From: an uncultured Pelagibacteraceae bacterium
GTDB taxonomy: Bacteria > Pseudomonadota > Alphaproteobacteria > Pelagibacterales > Pelagibacteraceae
Assembly: GCA_902580115.1 (NCBI GenBank)
Contig: CACHJN010000002.1
Location: forward strand, 46,204 to 110,203
Length of the DNA: 64,000 nt
Direction: 5' to 3'
In this document: positions 1 to 9,714 of the stretch, piece after piece
Position numbering within the stretch: the first letter of the stretch is position 1
Layout of the letters: each line of letters begins with the position of its first letter
The notes under the pieces: generated by a model
Told to the model about the DNA's origin: nothing
The model's input: only the letters and a program-made list of their open reading frames with translations
Database searches by the model: none
Made by a program: the position numbers and the translations under genes

Positions 1-413
1 TCAACATATCCAACTTTTAAGTAAGCACCATCGCCTACACCGTAAGTCGCATAGTATGTTGTGTGACTATCAAGTTCTGCTTGAGCTTTGTTAGTGGCAC
101 TATCACCCTCAGAATTAGCGTCTGTTCTTTGTGAAATACTAGAACTTACGTCAGCTGATCCTGGAATAAAGTCAACACCTAATGAAATACCGCTTCCAAG
201 AATATCATTGTATTCTAAGAAAAGCGATGCAACACCCACGTTGTTAGAAACTTCTCCTCGGCTTACTTCGCCGCCTTCAGTCTCTTGACCACTTGCTTCA
301 ATCATAGCCATTGATCCAGTTATTCCTACCGTAAAACCGTATTCGGCAAGCGATTGGCTTGAACCAAAAAGGGTAAGCAAGAATGCTAGAGTTAAAGCTT
401 TGATATTTTTCAT
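1..413 (-). CDS. Outer-membrane beta-barrel (porin-like) protein, N-terminal part only
   Basis: The gene reads leftward and runs off the window edge, so only about 137 N-terminal residues are visible. The start has a clear Sec signal peptide: MKNIKALT, a hydrophobic core, then a likely cleavage after SQSLA. The mature part is rich in Gly, Ser, Thr and alternating hydrophobic residues with few charges (for example YGFTVGITGS and GVASLFLEYND), which fits the first strands of a transmembrane beta-barrel. A strong ribosome site (AAGGAG) lies 5 bases before the ATG at 413. I infer an outer-membrane channel or barrel; the family cannot be fixed from this fragment. It is transcribed separately from prpD, whose terminator lies upstream. 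Confidence 0.6.
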   Translation of the reverse strand, partial: MKNIKALTLAFLLTLFGSSQSLAEYGFTVGITGSMAMIEASGQETEGGEVSRGEVSNNVGVASLFLEYNDILGSGISLGVDFIPGSADVSSSISQRTDANSEGDSATNKAQAELDSHTTYYATYGVGDGAYLKVGYV

Positions 414-510
414 ATTACTCCTTAGTAAATTGTACAATTAACTAGATATTCTTTATGCTATATAATTTTTGCTGTCTACTTAAAAAGAAAATGGAGCTTT
501 TAAATAGTTC

Positions 511-539
511 ATAAAAAACCCTTAATTTTAAGGGTTTTA
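511..539 (-). terminator. Intrinsic terminator after prpD
   Basis: AAAACCCTT pairs with AAGGGTTTT around an AT loop, and on the minus strand the stem is followed by a short T run. It lies 36 bases past the prpD stop and isolates the outer-membrane protein gene downstream. Confidence 0.65.
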
Positions 540-574
540 GTGTGGCTAAAAAGTCACAATCATAAGCTATTTTG

Positions 575-2080
575 CTAAAAAATCGAGTTATTTTGGGGTT
601 TTTTTGTAATTAAATTTTTTCTTACTTTTGGGTTTAAGTTTAATAAATCTCGATTTTTAAGATTCTTCAAATTTTGAACCAAGCTTAAAAACTTTTTTGA
701 ATCTGATTTTGTAATTAATCCGTCAGTTAAATTTTTAAACTTTTCAATATAATTAGCTCTCCTAAAAGGTCTTAAGCCACTTGGATGAGCATCTGCAACA
801 TCTTTTTCTTCACTTATTTCCGAACCATCTTTCATTTTTATTATTACTTTTCCCCCAAAAGATTTTTTTCTTGGATCTGGGTCATGATATTTTTTTGTCC
901 ATAAAGGGTCCTCAAATGTTTTAATTTTTTGCCAAAGCTCAACCGTACTTTTTCTGTTGGCTCTTTCAGAAGTATAAGATTTAATATGGTGCCAATTACC
1001 ATCTTCAAGTGCTACAGCGAATATATACATGATAGAATGATCTAAAGTTTCTCTGCTTGCTTTAGGGTCCATTTTTTGAGGATCATTTGCACCAGTACCA
1101 ATAACATAATGTGTATGGTGACTTGTATAAATTTCTATTTTAGAGATTTGAGATTTATCTTTTATTTTTTTATTTAAACTTTTAGCCAAGTCTATTAGAG
1201 CTTGAGATTGATACTCTGCTGAGTGTTCTTTTGTATAAGTTTCAAGAATTGCTCTTTTTTCTTGATTTATACTCGGTAAAGGAACAGTATATTCTTTGTC
1301 TGGTCCTGAAAGTATATAAGCAATAAAACTATCTTCTCCTTCATAAATTGGACTCGGAGCTCCCTCTCCTCTCATGCATCTATCTACGGATTCTACTGCT
1401 AGTTTTCCAGCGTGCGATGGTGCAAAAGCTTTCCAGCTAGAAATTTCTCCTTTTCTTGATTGTCTAGTAGATATTGTTGTGTGAAGTGATTGTTGGATGG
1501 ATTGATAAATTATATCTTTATTTAATTTTAAAAGAGTCCCAATGCCTGCTGCCACACTAGGTCCTAGATGAGCTATATGGTCAATTTTATGTTCATGAAG
1601 ACAAATACCTTTTACCAGATTCACTTGAACTTCGTATCCAGTTAAAATTCCTTTTATTAAATTCATTCCGTCTACTTTTTTTTGTTGTGCCACTGCTAAC
1701 AATGCAGGAATATTATCTCCTGGATGGCTATAATCGGCAGCTAAAAATGTATCATGATAGTCAAGTTCTCTTACTGCAGTTCCGTTTGCCCAGGCTGCCC
1801 ATTCGCAATGAACTTTTATTTTTGGATCAACACCAAATAAGGTAGATCCATTTTTTCTTGGATGAGCTAAGGCCATTTCTCTTGCTGAGACTACTGGTTT
1901 TCTGTTTAACGACGCTATCGCTACTGAGGCATTATCTATGATTCTATTTATGACCATTTCTATTGTTTCTGCCGAAGGTCTCGATTTATCAGCTGCGACT
2001 TCAGCAATCTTCCATGCTAATTGGTCTTCCTTTTTTAGTAGTGCAGAAGATGGATGTGTTTTGACTTTTATTTCTTGCAT
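575..2080 (-). CDS. prpD: MmgE/PrpD family protein, probable 2-methylcitrate dehydratase
   Basis: PrpD dehydrates 2-methylcitrate to 2-methyl-cis-aconitate in propionate oxidation. The 501-residue length fits the family. The hallmark region is present at about residues 95-125: [19 protein letters not shown], then the HPGDN segment with the conserved Asp. A second family block, ARMRGEG-like ([14 protein letters not shown]), lies near residue 235. The gene starts one base after the acnA stop on the same strand, so the two are co-transcribed; aconitase can hydrate the PrpD product, which supports the pairing. No prpB or prpC is in the window, so the full cycle is not shown here. Other MmgE/PrpD members act on other substrates, so the exact substrate is inferred. 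Confidence 0.8.
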   Translation of the reverse strand: MQEIKVKTHPSSALLKKEDQLAWKIAEVAADKSRPSAETIEMVINRIIDNASVAIASLNRKPVVSAREMALAHPRKNGSTLFGVDPKIKVHCEWAAWANGTAVRELDYHDTFLAADYSHPGDNIPALLAVAQQKKVDGMNLIKGILTGYEVQVNLVKGICLHEHKIDHIAHLGPSVAAGIGTLLKLNKDIIYQSIQQSLHTTISTRQSRKGEISSWKAFAPSHAGKLAVESVDRCMRGEGAPSPIYEGEDSFIAYILSGPDKEYTVPLPSINQEKRAILETYTKEHSAEYQSQALIDLAKSLNKKIKDKSQISKIEIYTSHHTHYVIGTGANDPQKMDPKASRETLDHSIMYIFAVALEDGNWHHIKSYTSERANRKSTVELWQKIKTFEDPLWTKKYHDPDPRKKSFGGKVIIKMKDGSEISEEKDVADAHPSGLRPFRRANYIEKFKNLTDGLITKSDSKKFLSLVQNLKNLKNRDLLNLNPKVRKNLITKKPQNNSIF

Positions 2081-2081
2081 A

Positions 2082-4754
2082 TTAATTTAACATATTTCTA
2101 AGCACGTACTGAAGAATTCCACCATTCTTATAATACTCAACTTCATTTTGAGTATCTATTCTACAAAGAACTTTAATGGTTTTACTTGTTCCATCTTTAT
2201 ATTTTATTTCACAAGACAATTCATCTCTTGGCTTAACTCCTTTGTCTATATCAACTATAGTAATGAGTTCAGAGCCTGTGATATTCAATTTTTTTCTATT
2301 AAAGCCTTCTTTAAATTGAAGAGGCAAAACACCCATACCAATAAGATTTGATCTGTGAATTCTTTCAAAACTTTCAGCAATTACAGCTTTAATACCTAAA
2401 AGTTTTGTACCTTTAGCAGCCCAATCTCTAGATGATCCTGTTCCGTATTCTTTTCCAGCTATAACCACTAAATCAATATTTCTTTTTTTATATTCCATTG
2501 CTGCATCATAAACGCTCATAACTTTTCCATCAGGTTGTAAAGTGGTAAAACCACCTTCAGTTCCAGGAGCCATTTCATTTCTAATTTTAATATTGCCAAA
2601 GGTGCCTCTCATCATAACTTCATGGTTACCTCTTCTGGCTCCATAAGAATTGAAGTCTTTTTGTTGTACTTGGTTTTTCATAAAATAATCACCTGTTGGG
2701 CTATCTTTTTTTATGTTACCAGCTGGAGATATATGATCAGTAGTAACCGTGTCAGCTAGTAGAAGTAATAATCTTGCATCTTTAATTGGTTTAAATCCCT
2801 CAGGCTGATCTGGTAAATCATCAAAGAAAGGGGGTTTTTTGACGTATGTTGAATTATCTTCCCAATTATAAATACTGCTATCTACTGTTTTAATAGATCT
2901 CCATTCTTTAGGCCCTTCAGAAATATTTGAATAGCGGTCGATGAACATTTTAGCATTAATTGATTTTAACATTATGTTTTCAATTTCTTTATTGCTCGGC
3001 CAAATATCTTTTAAAAAGACTTCTTTGCCTTCTTTATCGGTGCCAAGAGAGCTTTTATATATATCAAAATTCATATTCCCAGCTAAAGCAAAAGCAACTA
3101 CAAGAGGTGGCGAAGCGAGATAATTAGCTTTAACGTCTGGACTTATTCTTCCTTCAAAATTTCTATTTCCAGATAAAACAGAAACTGCATATAAATTCTC
3201 TTTGTGTATCGCGTCGGAAATATTCTTATTTAGCGGACCAGAATTTCCAATACATGTTGTACAACCATAACCAACTAAATTAAATCCAAGTTCATCCAAA
3301 TATTTATTTAAACCTGCTTTTTCTAAATAATCAGTAACTACTTTGGATCCCGGAGCCAAAGATGTTTTTACCCATGGCTTTATCTTTAAACCTTTATCTA
3401 TAGCTTTTTTTGCTAGTAGTCCTGCACCAATCATTACACTTGGGTTTGAAGTATTAGTGCACGAGGTAATAGCAGCTATTACTATATCTCCATCTTTGAT
3501 TTTGAAATCAGCGCCAGCAACTTTTGCTTCAATGGGTTTTTCTCTCTTAGTATTCTCTTTATAAGCTTTAGCAAAGCTTGTAGCAGAATTTGTTAATAAA
3601 ACTTTATCTTGCGGTCGTTTAGGACCTGATATACTTGGAACTACGGTGCTTATATCCAATGATAAAGTATCCGTGAATTCCATACCCTCACTTGCCCATA
3701 GACCTTGTACTTTTGAATATTTTTCTACAAGTTCAATTGTTTCGTCGTCTCTTCCAGAGAGTTTTAAATATTTTAAAGTTTCTTCATCAACTGGAAAGAA
3801 ACCACATGTTGCTCCATACTCAGGTGCCATGTTTGCTATTGTAGCTCTATCAGCTAATGTAAGATTTTTTAAACCTTCACCATAAAATTCCACAAATTTT
3901 CCAACTACACCTTTTTTTCTGAGCATCTCAACAATTGCTAACACTAAGTCTGTTGCTGTTAATCCTTCAAGTAGTTTTCCCTTAATTTCTACTCCAACAA
4001 CTTCAGGAATTAACATTGAAATAGGTTGTCCTAACATGGCTGCCTCTGCTTCTATTCCACCTACTCCCCAGCCTAAAACTGATAATCCGTTAACCATTGT
4101 CGTATGACTGTCTGTTCCAACTAAAGTGTCTGGGTAAGCATAAAGATCATTACCGCTTTTGGATGACCATACTACTTTAGCCAAATATTCTAAATTTACT
4201 TGATGACAAATACCTGTTCCTGGTGGAACAACCCTAAAATTATCAAAAGCTTTTTGACCCCACTTAAGAAATGCATACCTCTCTCCGTTTCTAGAAAATT
4301 CTTTTTCAACGTTTTGATTAAATGATTTACCAGATGCATACTCATCAACCATGACAGAATGGTCTATTACTAAATCTACTGTAGATAGTGGATTAATTTG
4401 ATTAGGATCTTTATTTTTTTCTTTGACTGCATCTCTCATTGCTGCAAGGTCAGCAATAGCTGGAATGCCTGTGTAATCTTGCAGTAAAGTTCTTGCGGGT
4501 CTATAAGCTATTTCTGTATTAGATTTCTTATTTTTTAACCACTCTTTGATTGCTAAAATCTGCTTCTTGTCTACCGTTAAATCATCTTCGTATCTTAGAA
4601 GATTCTCTAATAAAACTTTTAAAGATTTAGGAAGTTTTGATATTCCTTCTAAACCGTTTTTTTCTGCAGTTTTTAAATTGAAAATTTTATAATTTTTACC
4701 TGATGAATTAATAATTTCTAGAGAGTTAAATGAATTTTTACTATTGAATTTCAT
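2082..4754 (-). CDS. acnA: Aconitate hydratase (AcnA type)
   Basis: This enzyme interconverts citrate and isocitrate in the TCA cycle using a [4Fe-4S] cluster. At 890 residues it has the length of the AcnA/IRP1 type. The cluster cysteines are visible in [16 protein letters not shown] (about residue 435) and in [14 protein letters not shown] (about residue 500). Other hallmarks are the N-terminal [12 protein letters not shown] and [22 protein letters not shown], and the C-terminal swivel domain with [16 protein letters not shown] and [19 protein letters not shown]. It sits three bases after the LysE gene and one base before prpD, so aconitase appears to depend on transcription entering from csaA or further upstream. 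Confidence 0.97.
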   Translation of the reverse strand: MKFNSKNSFNSLEIINSSGKNYKIFNLKTAEKNGLEGISKLPKSLKVLLENLLRYEDDLTVDKKQILAIKEWLKNKKSNTEIAYRPARTLLQDYTGIPAIADLAAMRDAVKEKNKDPNQINPLSTVDLVIDHSVMVDEYASGKSFNQNVEKEFSRNGERYAFLKWGQKAFDNFRVVPPGTGICHQVNLEYLAKVVWSSKSGNDLYAYPDTLVGTDSHTTMVNGLSVLGWGVGGIEAEAAMLGQPISMLIPEVVGVEIKGKLLEGLTATDLVLAIVEMLRKKGVVGKFVEFYGEGLKNLTLADRATIANMAPEYGATCGFFPVDEETLKYLKLSGRDDETIELVEKYSKVQGLWASEGMEFTDTLSLDISTVVPSISGPKRPQDKVLLTNSATSFAKAYKENTKREKPIEAKVAGADFKIKDGDIVIAAITSCTNTSNPSVMIGAGLLAKKAIDKGLKIKPWVKTSLAPGSKVVTDYLEKAGLNKYLDELGFNLVGYGCTTCIGNSGPLNKNISDAIHKENLYAVSVLSGNRNFEGRISPDVKANYLASPPLVVAFALAGNMNFDIYKSSLGTDKEGKEVFLKDIWPSNKEIENIMLKSINAKMFIDRYSNISEGPKEWRSIKTVDSSIYNWEDNSTYVKKPPFFDDLPDQPEGFKPIKDARLLLLLADTVTTDHISPAGNIKKDSPTGDYFMKNQVQQKDFNSYGARRGNHEVMMRGTFGNIKIRNEMAPGTEGGFTTLQPDGKVMSVYDAAMEYKKRNIDLVVIAGKEYGTGSSRDWAAKGTKLLGIKAVIAESFERIHRSNLIGMGVLPLQFKEGFNRKKLNITGSELITIVDIDKGVKPRDELSCEIKYKDGTSKTIKVLCRIDTQNEVEYYKNGGILQYVLRNMLN

Positions 4755-4757
4755 GCG

Positions 4758-5345
4758 CTATACATAGAACATAATAACACAAACGATAAGTAAAAAAGAC
4801 ATTGAGAAATTAAAATTCTTAATAAATTTATCACTTGTGGCGAATTTTCTCATGTATTTTCCCATTAAACACCATGCTGTCTGACTTCCTACAGCCATGC
4901 AAAACCAAACAGTTGTTAAAATTATTGAATCTCTCAAATAATTATTTTGGGTATCTATAAAAAGAGAAATGGAAGTCAATCCAACAATTATGCTTTTTGG
5001 ATTTATAAATTGAAACCAGAAAGTATTAAGAAAAGTTACTGGTTTTGGATCTAATTTTTTTTCATTCGTTTTTCCACCAAATGAAAGTTTGTATGCCATA
5101 TACAAAAGATAAACCGATCCGAGTATTTTGATGGTGGTCTGGATAAATTGATATTTTTCAAAAACTGCCGCAGAAGTTAATTGCAACAAAATAATTAAAA
5201 GAGTCCATCCAATAATTACCCCCAACATAGTAGGTATAGCTTTTTTAAAACCAAAATTAAATGCTGTATAAGATGTCATAATATTATTTGGACCGGGAGA
5301 AAATGCTGTCGCTATACCAAATAGAATTAAAGGGAGAAGTTGCAT
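4758..5345 (-). CDS. LysE family amino-acid exporter
   Basis: A 195-residue inner-membrane protein with about six hydrophobic segments. The N-terminal family motif is clear: LILFGIATAFSPGPNNIMT, close to the LysE/RhtB consensus with the SPGPN turn. A second landmark is the FWFQFINPKSII segment about two thirds along. LysE proteins export amino acids such as lysine, homoserine or threonine; the substrate here cannot be told. The start codon directly follows the csaA stop, and acnA follows after three bases, so it lies within a csaA-lysE-acnA-prpD unit. A second LysE-like gene lies at 22729-23343. Confidence 0.85.
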   Translation of the reverse strand: MQLLPLILFGIATAFSPGPNNIMTSYTAFNFGFKKAIPTMLGVIIGWTLLIILLQLTSAAVFEKYQFIQTTIKILGSVYLLYMAYKLSFGGKTNEKKLDPKPVTFLNTFWFQFINPKSIIVGLTSISLFIDTQNNYLRDSIILTTVWFCMAVGSQTAWCLMGKYMRKFATSDKFIKNFNFSMSFLLIVCVIMFYV

Positions 5346-5681
5346 CTATGCTATGTCTAATCCATTTTCTGTTTTTTGTGAAGGATGAACTAAAACAACC
5401 TTGCCATCTTTTTCGATAGCTCCGAGTATTAAAACCTCTGATACTACTCCAGCTATATTTTTTTTAGGAAAGTTACAAACTCCTATAACTTGTTTACCTA
5501 CTAAAGTTTCAGAATTATAATAATGTGTAATTTGAGCTGATGATTGTTTAATTCCAATTTCTTTTCCAAAATCAACTTTTAAAACTAAAGAAGGTTTCCT
5601 GGCTTTTTCATTTTTCTTTACTTCTAATACTGTTCCAATTTTTATTAAAACTTTTTTAAAATCTTCGTAGCCTATTTCCAT
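5346..5681 (-). CDS. csaA: CsaA-like tRNA-binding (EMAPII/OB-fold) domain protein
   Basis: A 111-residue stand-alone OB-fold domain like CsaA and the C-terminal domain of MetRS. Family traits visible: the N-terminal DFKKVLIKIGTVLEV strand, KPSLVLKVDFGKEIGIKQSSAQI in the middle, VGKQVIGVCNFPKKNIAGVVSEVLILGA, and VLVHPSQKTENGLDIA at the end. CsaA binds tRNA-like structures and was described as a secretion-related chaperone in Bacillus; the role in alphaproteobacteria is not settled. A good ribosome site (AAGGAG) lies just upstream, only a few bases after the terminator hairpin of the binding-protein gene, so it may begin a new transcript or receive read-through. Confidence 0.85.
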   Translation of the reverse strand: MEIGYEDFKKVLIKIGTVLEVKKNEKARKPSLVLKVDFGKEIGIKQSSAQITHYYNSETLVGKQVIGVCNFPKKNIAGVVSEVLILGAIEKDGKVVLVHPSQKTENGLDIA

Positions 5682-5692
5682 TTTATCTCCTT

Positions 5693-5724
5693 ATAAAAAA
5701 AAGGGGGCTTTCGCCCCCTTTTAA
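5693..5724 (-). terminator. Strong intrinsic terminator after the binding-protein gene
   Basis: On the minus strand AAAAGGGGGC pairs with GCCCCCTTTT around a GAAA tetraloop and runs into a tract of eight T. It lies 17 bases beyond the stop of the livK-like gene and directly before the csaA ribosome site. Confidence 0.9.
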
Positions 5725-5741
5725 AATATTAATTTAAATAA

Positions 5742-6845
5742 TTATAACTGTTTATAATTACCTTTGCTCCACTCATAAAAAACGTAACCTGGTAAACTTA
5801 CGTCACCTTTTTTATCGAAGCTTAAAGTTCCTAGCACAGTATTAAATTTACCTTTTTTCATTGCTTTAAGAACTTTTTTTCTGTCGACTGATCCAGCCTG
5901 AGTAGCAGCTTGCTCAAATACTTGTAACGCAGCATATGAGTAAAGCACGTAACCTTCTGGCTCGATTCCAGCAGCTTTAAACTTTTTAACTAATGGTGCA
6001 GCCTCTGGATTATTTCTTGGATCTGGACTGAAAGTCATAAGCGTACCTTCACCCGCATCACCAGTAATTTGCCAATATTCTGCAGTTACTAATGCATCAC
6101 CGCTTATCAACTTAGTTTTCATACCCTGGTCTCTCATTTGTCTTACAATTAGACCACCTTCAGTATGATATCCTCCAAGATAAACAGCTTCAATACCGTT
6201 AGATTTTAGTTTTGAAACTAATGCAGAGTAATCTTTTTCACCTGCTGTGATTGCTTCGTACATAGTTTCTTTTAATCCACCTTTATTCATATTTTTCTTA
6301 GTAGCATCTGCTAAACCTTTACCATAAGCAGTTTTATCATGAATAATTGCAACTTTTTTTCCTTTGTATTCTTTTGCTAAGAAAGCTCCTGCAACTTCAC
6401 CTTGCTGGTCATCTCTACCGCAAACTCTGAATACATTTGGTCCACCTTTATCTGTGAACGCTGGATTAGTTGACGCTGGAGATACTTGGATAATACCTTC
6501 TTCTGTGTAAACTTTAGAAGCTGGTATAGAAGATCCAGAGCAGAAATGTCCTGCAACGTAAGTCACGCCTTGACCAGCAAATTTATTTGCAACTGCCACG
6601 GCTTGTTTTGGATCACAAGCATCATCACCTATTACTAATTTAACTTTTTCTCCCAAAATACCACCTTTTGCATTAGTGTCTTTGGCCCACATCTCAGCAC
6701 CAGCTTTTAACTGAGCACCGAAAGAAGCATACTGACCGCTCATTGGACCTGCAGAAGCTACAACTATGTCAGCTTTAGCAGTAAAAGATCCTAATAAAAA
6801 GATTGAAGCAATTATTGAAAGAATATTTTTCATAATCTTAAACAT
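5742..6845 (-). CDS. livK: Branched-chain amino acid ABC transporter, periplasmic binding protein
   Basis: A type-I periplasmic binding protein that captures leucine, isoleucine, valine or related amino acids for the LivHMGF importer. It has 367 residues with a signal peptide (MKNILSIIASIFLLGSFTAKA). The mature start ADIVVASAGPMSGQYASFG is the LIVBP signature, and two cysteines (DDACDP and HFCSGSS) match the LivJ/LivK disulfide. LSFDKKGDV near the C-terminus is also typical. The ATG at 6845 has a good GAGGA site; a second ATG at 6833 has none. It is the last gene after livF, 80 bases downstream, with its own AT-rich leader and a strong terminator, which would allow separate high expression. 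Exact ligand range is inferred. Confidence 0.9.
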   Translation of the reverse strand: MFKIMKNILSIIASIFLLGSFTAKADIVVASAGPMSGQYASFGAQLKAGAEMWAKDTNAKGGILGEKVKLVIGDDACDPKQAVAVANKFAGQGVTYVAGHFCSGSSIPASKVYTEEGIIQVSPASTNPAFTDKGGPNVFRVCGRDDQQGEVAGAFLAKEYKGKKVAIIHDKTAYGKGLADATKKNMNKGGLKETMYEAITAGEKDYSALVSKLKSNGIEAVYLGGYHTEGGLIVRQMRDQGMKTKLISGDALVTAEYWQITGDAGEGTLMTFSPDPRNNPEAAPLVKKFKAAGIEPEGYVLYSYAALQVFEQAATQAGSVDRKKVLKAMKKGKFNTVLGTLSFDKKGDVSLPGYVFYEWSKGNYKQL

Positions 6846-6863
6846 ATGTTCCTCTTTTTGTTG

Positions 6864-6880
6864 TTAATTAATTAATTAAT
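6864..6880. repeat. TTAA tandem palindrome in the livK leader
   Basis: A run of TTAATTAATTAATTAA sits about 19 bases upstream of the ATG of this binding-protein gene. The same 16-base run occurs at 22665-22680, 14 bases upstream of the start codon of the other ABC binding-protein gene in the window. Function unknown; it may shape the leader or mark an AT-rich promoter edge. Confidence 0.6.
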
Positions 6881-6928
6881 ATTGATTATTGAACACTACC
6901 TTTGGTTTTTTGTAAATATGGAAAAATG

Positions 6929-7648
6929 TTATTTTTTTCCACCACCCTCTAAATAAGCAGCTTGAATATCCTTATTTTTCAATAGGTCTTGACCGGTTCC
7001 TTCTAATGTTACATTTCCATTGACTAGAACATAACCTCTATCCGCTAACTCTAAAGCCTTTTTGGCATTTTGTTCGACTAAGAAAATGGTCACTTTTTTT
7101 TCTTTATTTATATTTTTAATCGCCACGAAAATTTGGTTAACAAGTTTTGGAGCTATACCCAAAGAAGGCTCATCTAAAAGAAGCATTTTTGGCTTAGCCA
7201 TCAAAGCTCTTCCTATCGCTAACATTTGTTGCTCGCCTCCTGATAATGTTCCGCCTCTTTGACTTAATCTATCTTTTAAGACTGGAAATAAATCATAAAC
7301 ATCTTTTACATCGTCATCAAATTTTTTTCCTTTATCATTTGATGAAGCACCTAATCTCAAATTGTCTTCCACTGATAATCTTGAAAATATTCTTCTTCCT
7401 TCAGGAACTTGTGAGATACCCAGGTTCACAATGTCATGTGGTGGCAAACTTTCAATATTTTTATTATCAAATTTAATTTCACCTGTAGCAGCTTTATTTA
7501 CTCCACTAATTGTCATTAGCAAAGTCGATTTACCCGCTCCATTAGATCCTATTAAAGAGACGATTTCTCCACTATTCACCTTAACATTTACTCCTCTTAA
7601 GGCCTGTATATTTCCATAAAAAGTTTCAACATTAGAAATTGATAACAT
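6929..7648 (-). CDS. livF: Branched-chain amino acid ABC transporter, ATP-binding protein LivF
   Basis: A 239-residue ABC ATPase of the LivF type that powers the importer at the cytoplasmic face. Walker A is GSNGAGKST, the Q-loop region has ISQVPEGRRIFSRLSV (the PEGR motif is a LivF hallmark), the signature is LSGGEQQMLAIGRALM, and Walker B is MLLLDEPSLGIAP. The switch region FLVEQNAKKALELADRGYVL has Gln after Glu as in other LivF proteins. Its start overlaps the livG stop by one base (TAATG), so translation is coupled. Confidence 0.95.
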   Translation of the reverse strand: MLSISNVETFYGNIQALRGVNVKVNSGEIVSLIGSNGAGKSTLLMTISGVNKAATGEIKFDNKNIESLPPHDIVNLGISQVPEGRRIFSRLSVEDNLRLGASSNDKGKKFDDDVKDVYDLFPVLKDRLSQRGGTLSGGEQQMLAIGRALMAKPKMLLLDEPSLGIAPKLVNQIFVAIKNINKEKKVTIFLVEQNAKKALELADRGYVLVNGNVTLEGTGQDLLKNKDIQAAYLEGGGKK

Positions 7649-8442
7649 TATTCCTCCGTACCTAAATAAGCCTCGATAACTTCAGGGCTATTTTTTGTTT
7701 CTTTAGCAGATCCTTGAAAAATCTTTTTTCCGTAATTTAAAACTACAACATGATCTGATATTTCCATTACAACACTCATATCGTGCTCTATAAGAAGAAT
7801 GCCTGTTTTTTTTTCATTTTTTATAAATAAAAGTAATTTGTTTAACTCAGCAGACTCTTTAGCGTTGAGTCCTGCGGCTGGTTCATCTAGACATAACAAA
7901 TGTGGATTAATACACATGGCTCTTACAATCTCTAATTTTCTTTGATCTCCATAAGGTAAATCACCAGCATCGTCGTCTGCTCTGTGCGTTAAACCAATAA
8001 TATCTAACCAGTATTTTGAAATTTCTACCGCTTCTTTTTCTTTTTTTACAAAAGAAGGTGAGTTGAATAATCCAAGAATAGTAAAACCAGAAGCATCCAT
8101 TAATTTGTTATGCTGAGCAACCATAAGGTTTTCCAAAACTGACATTTGAGGGAAAAGCCTTATGTTTTGAAAAGTTCTGGCAACTCCAGCTTTTTGTGCA
8201 ACTTTAAAATCAGAAAATTTTCTTAGGTTTAATCTTTCATTTTCTTTATTTAAAAACATTGAGCCAGCAGTAGCCTTATAAAAACCTGTTAAGCAATTAA
8301 ATACAGTTGTTTTGCCTGCACCATTTGGACCTATTATTGAAGTAATTTTATCTTTATCAGCGGAAAAAGATAAATTATCAATAGCCACTAGACCTCCAAA
8401 TTTCATTGTTAAGTTTTCTACATCTAATAATTTTTGACTCAT
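7648..8442 (-). CDS. livG: Branched-chain amino acid ABC transporter, ATP-binding protein LivG
   Basis: A 264-residue ABC ATPase, partner of LivF. It starts with LLDVENLTMKFGGLVAIDNLSF and has Walker A GPNGAGKTT, the LivG-specific VARTFQNIRLFPQMSVLENL stretch, signature LPYGDQRKLEIVRAM, Walker B LLCLDEPAAGLN and the switch ILLIEHDMSVVMEISD. The insertion between Q-loop and signature is usual for LivG. The ATG overlaps the livM stop by four bases (ATGA). Confidence 0.95.
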   Translation of the reverse strand: MSQKLLDVENLTMKFGGLVAIDNLSFSADKDKITSIIGPNGAGKTTVFNCLTGFYKATAGSMFLNKENERLNLRKFSDFKVAQKAGVARTFQNIRLFPQMSVLENLMVAQHNKLMDASGFTILGLFNSPSFVKKEKEAVEISKYWLDIIGLTHRADDDAGDLPYGDQRKLEIVRAMCINPHLLCLDEPAAGLNAKESAELNKLLLFIKNEKKTGILLIEHDMSVVMEISDHVVVLNYGKKIFQGSAKETKNSPEVIEAYLGTEE

Positions 8443-9713
8443 TTTGATGAACTCTTTTCTAATGTTATTGTTGGTTTTCTTGTTGCTAAAATTCCTCTTG
8501 GTCTAAAAATCATGATTAGAACCATGGCGCCACCAAATGCGATCATCCTATAAGATTCGAAGTCTCTAAAAACTTCAATTAGTCCAATTAAGAAAACAGT
8601 AGCTAGTACAACTCCAGTCTGCGAACCCATTCCTCCAAGAACCACTATTGCAACTATTATAGCTGACTCGATAAAAGTAAAACTTTCAGGGCTTATAAAT
8701 GCTTGTCTTGTTGCGAAGAATGAACCAGCAAATCCTCCAAACATTGCTCCGATGGCGAAGGCAGTAAGTTTTGTATTTCTTGGATTAACGCCTAATGATT
8801 TGCATGCTATTTCATCTTCTCTTAAAGCTTCCCAAGCTCTTCCGATTGGCAGTCTTCTTATCTTAATTGTAAAAAGATTGGTAATTAAGGCTAAAACCAG
8901 AATTAGATAATATAAGAAAATAATTCTTTGCATTGGATCATACTCAACACCAAAAAAAGTATGAAATGTTTGCTCTCCTTCGTCCGGAAAACTTTTAAAA
9001 GGCAAACCAAAGAAAGAAGGTCTCGGTATTCCTGTTAGTCCATCTGGACCTTTTGTAAGTTGGTACCAATTTAAAAGTAAAATTCTGATCATTTCACCAA
9101 AAGCAAGAGTTACAATTGCTAAATAATCTCCTCTTAATCTTAAGACCGGGAAACCTAAAAGAACCCCAAACATGGCTGCAAATATTCCGGCTATTGGTAA
9201 ACAAATCCAAAATGACCAACCAAAATGAATTGCAAACAATGCATACGAATATGCGCCTACTGCATAAAATGCAACATATCCTAAATCTAATAAACCTGCT
9301 AAACCAATTACAATATTTAAGCCCCAGCCAAGCATTATGTAAGTCAACATCATGATGGCGATATCCATGAGGTACCTATCTGTAAAAGGAAGGAAAGGAA
9401 AAATTACTGAAAATATAATTGCTGTTAAAGCTATTTGATAACCTTTTGTATCTAGAAAGTTACTAATTGATTTACCTATGCTTGATTGAATTCCAGTTTT
9501 TTGATCTCGATTGTAAACGTATAGATTTGTGAGGAATCTTCCTACAGCACATACTATGACTATGATTAAAACAATGAACCATTTAGGATGAACTTCAAGA
9601 ACTTCATTTTTTGCAACTGTCCTTAAACCTACAATCGGACCAAAAAGTGCGAGAGCTATTAAACCTGTGAATAAACTGTCTTTAATTGACGTCTGAAAAA
9701 ATTTTTTTTCCAT
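8439..9713 (-). CDS. livM: Branched-chain amino acid ABC transporter permease LivM
   Basis: An integral membrane permease of about 424 residues. The core LivM signature is present: GLAGLLDLGYVAFYAVGAYSYAL and RLRGDYLAIVTLAFGEMIRILLLN, with REDEIACKSLGVNPRNTKL in the cytoplasmic coupling loop. An N-terminal extension of roughly 100 residues with extra hydrophobic segments resembles the long LivM of proteobacteria. I place the start at the ATG at 9713, which has AAAAGG six bases upstream; a TTG at 9728 is in frame but would overlap livH and lacks a ribosome site. Confidence 0.93.
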   Translation of the reverse strand: MEKKFFQTSIKDSLFTGLIALALFGPIVGLRTVAKNEVLEVHPKWFIVLIIVIVCAVGRFLTNLYVYNRDQKTGIQSSIGKSISNFLDTKGYQIALTAIIFSVIFPFLPFTDRYLMDIAIMMLTYIMLGWGLNIVIGLAGLLDLGYVAFYAVGAYSYALFAIHFGWSFWICLPIAGIFAAMFGVLLGFPVLRLRGDYLAIVTLAFGEMIRILLLNWYQLTKGPDGLTGIPRPSFFGLPFKSFPDEGEQTFHTFFGVEYDPMQRIIFLYYLILVLALITNLFTIKIRRLPIGRAWEALREDEIACKSLGVNPRNTKLTAFAIGAMFGGFAGSFFATRQAFISPESFTFIESAIIVAIVVLGGMGSQTGVVLATVFLIGLIEVFRDFESYRMIAFGGAMVLIMIFRPRGILATRKPTITLEKSSSK

Positions 9714-9714
9714 A

